Assembly: GCA_023299945.1 (NCBI GenBank)
Contig: JALZVZ010000264.1
Location: forward strand, 1 to 7,476
Direction of reading: 5' to 3'
DNA from: Altererythrobacter sp.
Lineage (GTDB): Bacteria > Pseudomonadota > Alphaproteobacteria > Sphingomonadales > Sphingomonadaceae
DNA: 7,476 bases
The notes beneath the pieces are model-generated. The model had not been told where the DNA came from. It made no database searches and worked only from the letters and a program-made list of their open reading frames with translations. Made by a program: the position numbers and the translations under genes. How positions within the stretch are numbered: position 1 is the first letter of the stretch; each line of letters starts with the position of its first letter. Below, one piece after another: positions 5,871 through 7,476 of this stretch.

Positions 5871-7328
5871 ATGAGTGATACAGTGACGACGCCGGAATGG
5901 CACGAGACCCAAGCAGATTCAAAACCGGAGAGAAGCCCGGGTGTAAAATTGCTATTCGTGGGGTTAATTGCAGCGGTGCTGATTGTGCCGCTAATGCTCG
6001 TTTGGGCGTTGGTATATGACCGGCAAAACCAAGCAGAAACAGCGCAATCATCCATCGTCGATGGGTGGGGCGGATCACAAACTATCGCCGGGCCGATGAT
6101 CTCTGTGCCTTTTATGACAACTGAGGAGCAAGCGACCGAGGTTGATGGCAAGGTCACAACGCGCACGGTAGAGGTGGAGCGCACGCTCTATATTTCGCCG
6201 ACCAGCAATGAAGTGGAAACCGCGATTGATCCTGAGGAGAAGACGCGCTCCATCTATCAAACCGTAGTGTACAATGCCGATGTCAAGGGCAAGGCGACAT
6301 TCGCTTTGCCTGCTGATCTGGAACGTTTCGGTATCGATGCGGAGAGCCTACAATGGGACCAAGCGCAATTGCGCGTGGGTATTTCTGACGCGCGCGGCCT
6401 GACCGAGGGCGGCAAATTACTTGCCAATGGCGAAGCGTTGTTGCTGCGCCCGGGACGCGGTCCTTCGGCAACAGGCGGCCAAGGCTTCTTTGCTTTCCTT
6501 AATTGGACGGGTGAAGGCGATCTGACTATTGATTACGAATTCGGATTGCGCGGTAATCAATCTCTCAATCTGGTTCCGCGCGGAGGCCGCACGACATGGG
6601 CCGTCAACTCAACTTGGCCGAGCCCAAGTTTCTACGGCTCATTCGGTACCGCAGAGTCTGATGTGAGCGATGCAGGTTTCACCGCCAATTGGCTGGTCGA
6701 CAAACTGGCTTTGGGGCAGCCGCCGGTTTCGACATCCGATTACGGTCCACCTCCAGCGAATGCGTCAAATCGGGGTTTTGGCCCCGTTGAAGTTTACGAA
6801 GGCGACACCGCATCATCGGGCGAAACCCGGGTAATCAGCGTCGATCTAATCGAGCCGGTGGACCTTTATTCAAAGGTTGATCGATCGGTGAAATATGGCT
6901 TTTTGTTCATCGGCTTTACTTTCCTAGCCTACTTCCTGTTCGATATTATCGGCGGAGCACGTGTGGCTTCTGCTGAGTATTTGCTGACAGGGGCAGGGCT
7001 GGTCTTGTTCTTTATCCTGCTGCTGGCTTTTGCAGAAGTGATCGGATTTACGCTTGCTTATATCGCAGCAAGTGCGGCGACGATTGGCTTGCTTGCAGCC
7101 TATAGTGCTGCGGTGCTGGGCAGCCGAAAGCGTGCGATGTTTATGGGCGCGCTTTTGGTTGGCCTTTACACAGTACTGTTCGTCCTTCTGAACCTTGAAG
7201 GATACGCGCTGCTGATCGGTTCGGTGATGCTCTTCTTCGCGCTGGCGGGGGTCATGTATGCGACCCGCGATATCGACTGGTCATCAGTCGGACGAGCAGG
7301 CAAGACTGGGGCGCAGACTTCCGCTTAA
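5871..7328 (+). CDS. creD: CreD-family inner membrane protein
   Basis: This 485-residue protein matches the CreD family in motif and topology: one N-terminal helix (about 26-48), a large periplasmic domain (about 50-345), then five helices (about 351-369, 376-393, 398-418, 430-447 and 453-473). Family landmarks include GWGGSQTIAGPMISVPF after the first helix, NLVPRGGRTTW and TWPSPSFYGSF (248-258), a VDLYSKVDRSVKYGFLFIGF join, FAEVIGFTLAY (387-397), LEGYALLIG (452-460) and TRDIDW (465-470). E. coli CreD is about 450 residues, so it is full length. In enterobacteria creD is a target of the CreBC two-component system and is tied to envelope integrity and beta-lactam or colicin response; its molecular function is unknown. 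No creB or creC is seen here. It lies 96 bases after the peptidase gene and ends at a strong terminator. Confidence 0.93.
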   Translation: MSDTVTTPEWHETQADSKPERSPGVKLLFVGLIAAVLIVPLMLVWALVYDRQNQAETAQSSIVDGWGGSQTIAGPMISVPFMTTEEQATEVDGKVTTRTVEVERTLYISPTSNEVETAIDPEEKTRSIYQTVVYNADVKGKATFALPADLERFGIDAESLQWDQAQLRVGISDARGLTEGGKLLANGEALLLRPGRGPSATGGQGFFAFLNWTGEGDLTIDYEFGLRGNQSLNLVPRGGRTTWAVNSTWPSPSFYGSFGTAESDVSDAGFTANWLVDKLALGQPPVSTSDYGPPPANASNRGFGPVEVYEGDTASSGETRVISVDLIEPVDLYSKVDRSVKYGFLFIGFTFLAYFLFDIIGGARVASAEYLLTGAGLVLFFILLLAFAEVIGFTLAYIAASAATIGLLAAYSAAVLGSRKRAMFMGALLVGLYTVLFVLLNLEGYALLIGSVMLFFALAGVMYATRDIDWSSVGRAGKTGAQTSA

Positions 7329-7351
7329 AACTGGTATTTATCACGCAAAGC

Positions 7352-7384
7352 AAAGGGCGCGGCCAGCGATGGTCGCGCCCTTTT
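7352..7384 (+). terminator. Rho-independent terminator after creD
   Basis: A 13-bp stem with a single G-U pair (left arm 7352-7364, right arm 7371-7383), whose core is GGGCGCGGCC against GGTCGCGCCC, has a six-base loop AGCGAT and is followed by TTTTCATTTT. It begins 23 bases after the creD stop. The A run on the left side gives a shorter T tract on the opposite strand, so it may also stop leftward transcription. Confidence 0.92.
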
Positions 7385-7413
7385 CATTTTGTCGGGGGGC
7401 TTAAGGTTAAGTG

Positions 7414-7439
7414 CAGTTCAATTCAATTCAATTGAACTG
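7414..7439. repeat. 26-bp inverted repeat with TTCAA pentamer repeats, possible operator
   Basis: Perfect ten-base arms CAGTTCAATT (7414-7423) and AATTGAACTG (7430-7439) flank a six-base spacer. Within it TTCAA occurs three times in tandem (7417-7431) followed by TT, and TTCAATTGAA (7427-7436) is itself a palindrome. It lies outside any visible gene, just past the creD terminator, and is AT-rich with no T tract, which suits a repressor operator better than a terminator. No gene is visible from here to the window end. Confidence 0.6.
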
Positions 7440-7476
7440 AAAATAGCGGTCACATTGGCTATCATCTGCGCTTTCT

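Noticed and set aside
5771..6184. 137-residue minus-strand open frame over the creD upstream region.
   Set aside because: Ser/Thr/Cys-rich low-information translation antisense to creD, with no motif; the plus-strand creD frame with a strong ribosome site is clearly the real one.
1..7328. A B3 beta-lactamase-like gene and creD in the same 7.5 kb, suggesting a CreBC-style beta-lactam response cluster.
   Set aside because: They lie on opposite strands about 5 kb apart with housekeeping sdh genes between, no creB or creC is seen, and no similar box precedes the lactamase pair. The link would rest only on CreD's phenotype in other bacteria.
7432..7465. TTGAAC and TATCAT at the right end as a promoter for the next gene.
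   Set aside because: The two hexamers are 22 bases apart, too far for a standard sigma-70 promoter, and the downstream gene cannot be seen.

Overview
The window looks like chromosomal DNA from an alphaproteobacterium, most likely Sphingomonadales/Erythrobacteraceae. This is inferred from moderately high GC, the C-D-A order and sequence style of the succinate dehydrogenase genes, and the company of a B3-type metallo-beta-lactamase, a bacterial C13 (legumain-like) peptidase and a CreD-family protein. No rRNA, tRNA or marker gene is present, so the lineage call rests on remembered protein style rather than on a search.

Left arm (1-1441, minus strand). Two genes are transcribed leftward. The upstream one is a FabG-like short-chain dehydrogenase (731-1441). 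The downstream one is a subclass-B3 metallo-beta-lactamase-fold protein (start at 741, running off the left edge). They overlap by 11 bp, and the second gene's ribosome site lies inside the first. The hydrolase has an intact zinc motif up to the window edge and an N-terminal lipobox.

Centre (1442-4230). A 128-bp divergent spacer leads into sdhC-sdhD-sdhA on the plus strand, tightly packed: 13 bp between C and D, and a TAATG overlap between D and A. These encode the two haem/quinone membrane anchors and the FAD subunit of respiratory complex II. The iron-sulfur subunit gene sdhB, needed for a working enzyme, is not in the window.

Right arm (4231-7328, plus strand). Where sdhB might be expected there are three predicted envelope proteins: a 130-residue protein of unknown function with two cysteines, an exported caspase-fold C13 peptidase with a non-ATG start, and a six-helix CreD-family inner-membrane protein. 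A strong rho-independent terminator (7352-7384) closes this arm. Beyond it lies a 26-bp inverted repeat built on a TTCAA pentamer (7414-7439), possibly an operator for the next gene outside the window.

Most of the window is recognisable housekeeping or envelope biology. I see no mobile element, CRISPR array or evident new defence system. The points worth a second look are the lipoprotein-type B3 hydrolase, the missing sdhB with the envelope trio in its place, a tandem TTYAC element before creD that loosely resembles the CreB box, and the terminal inverted repeat.
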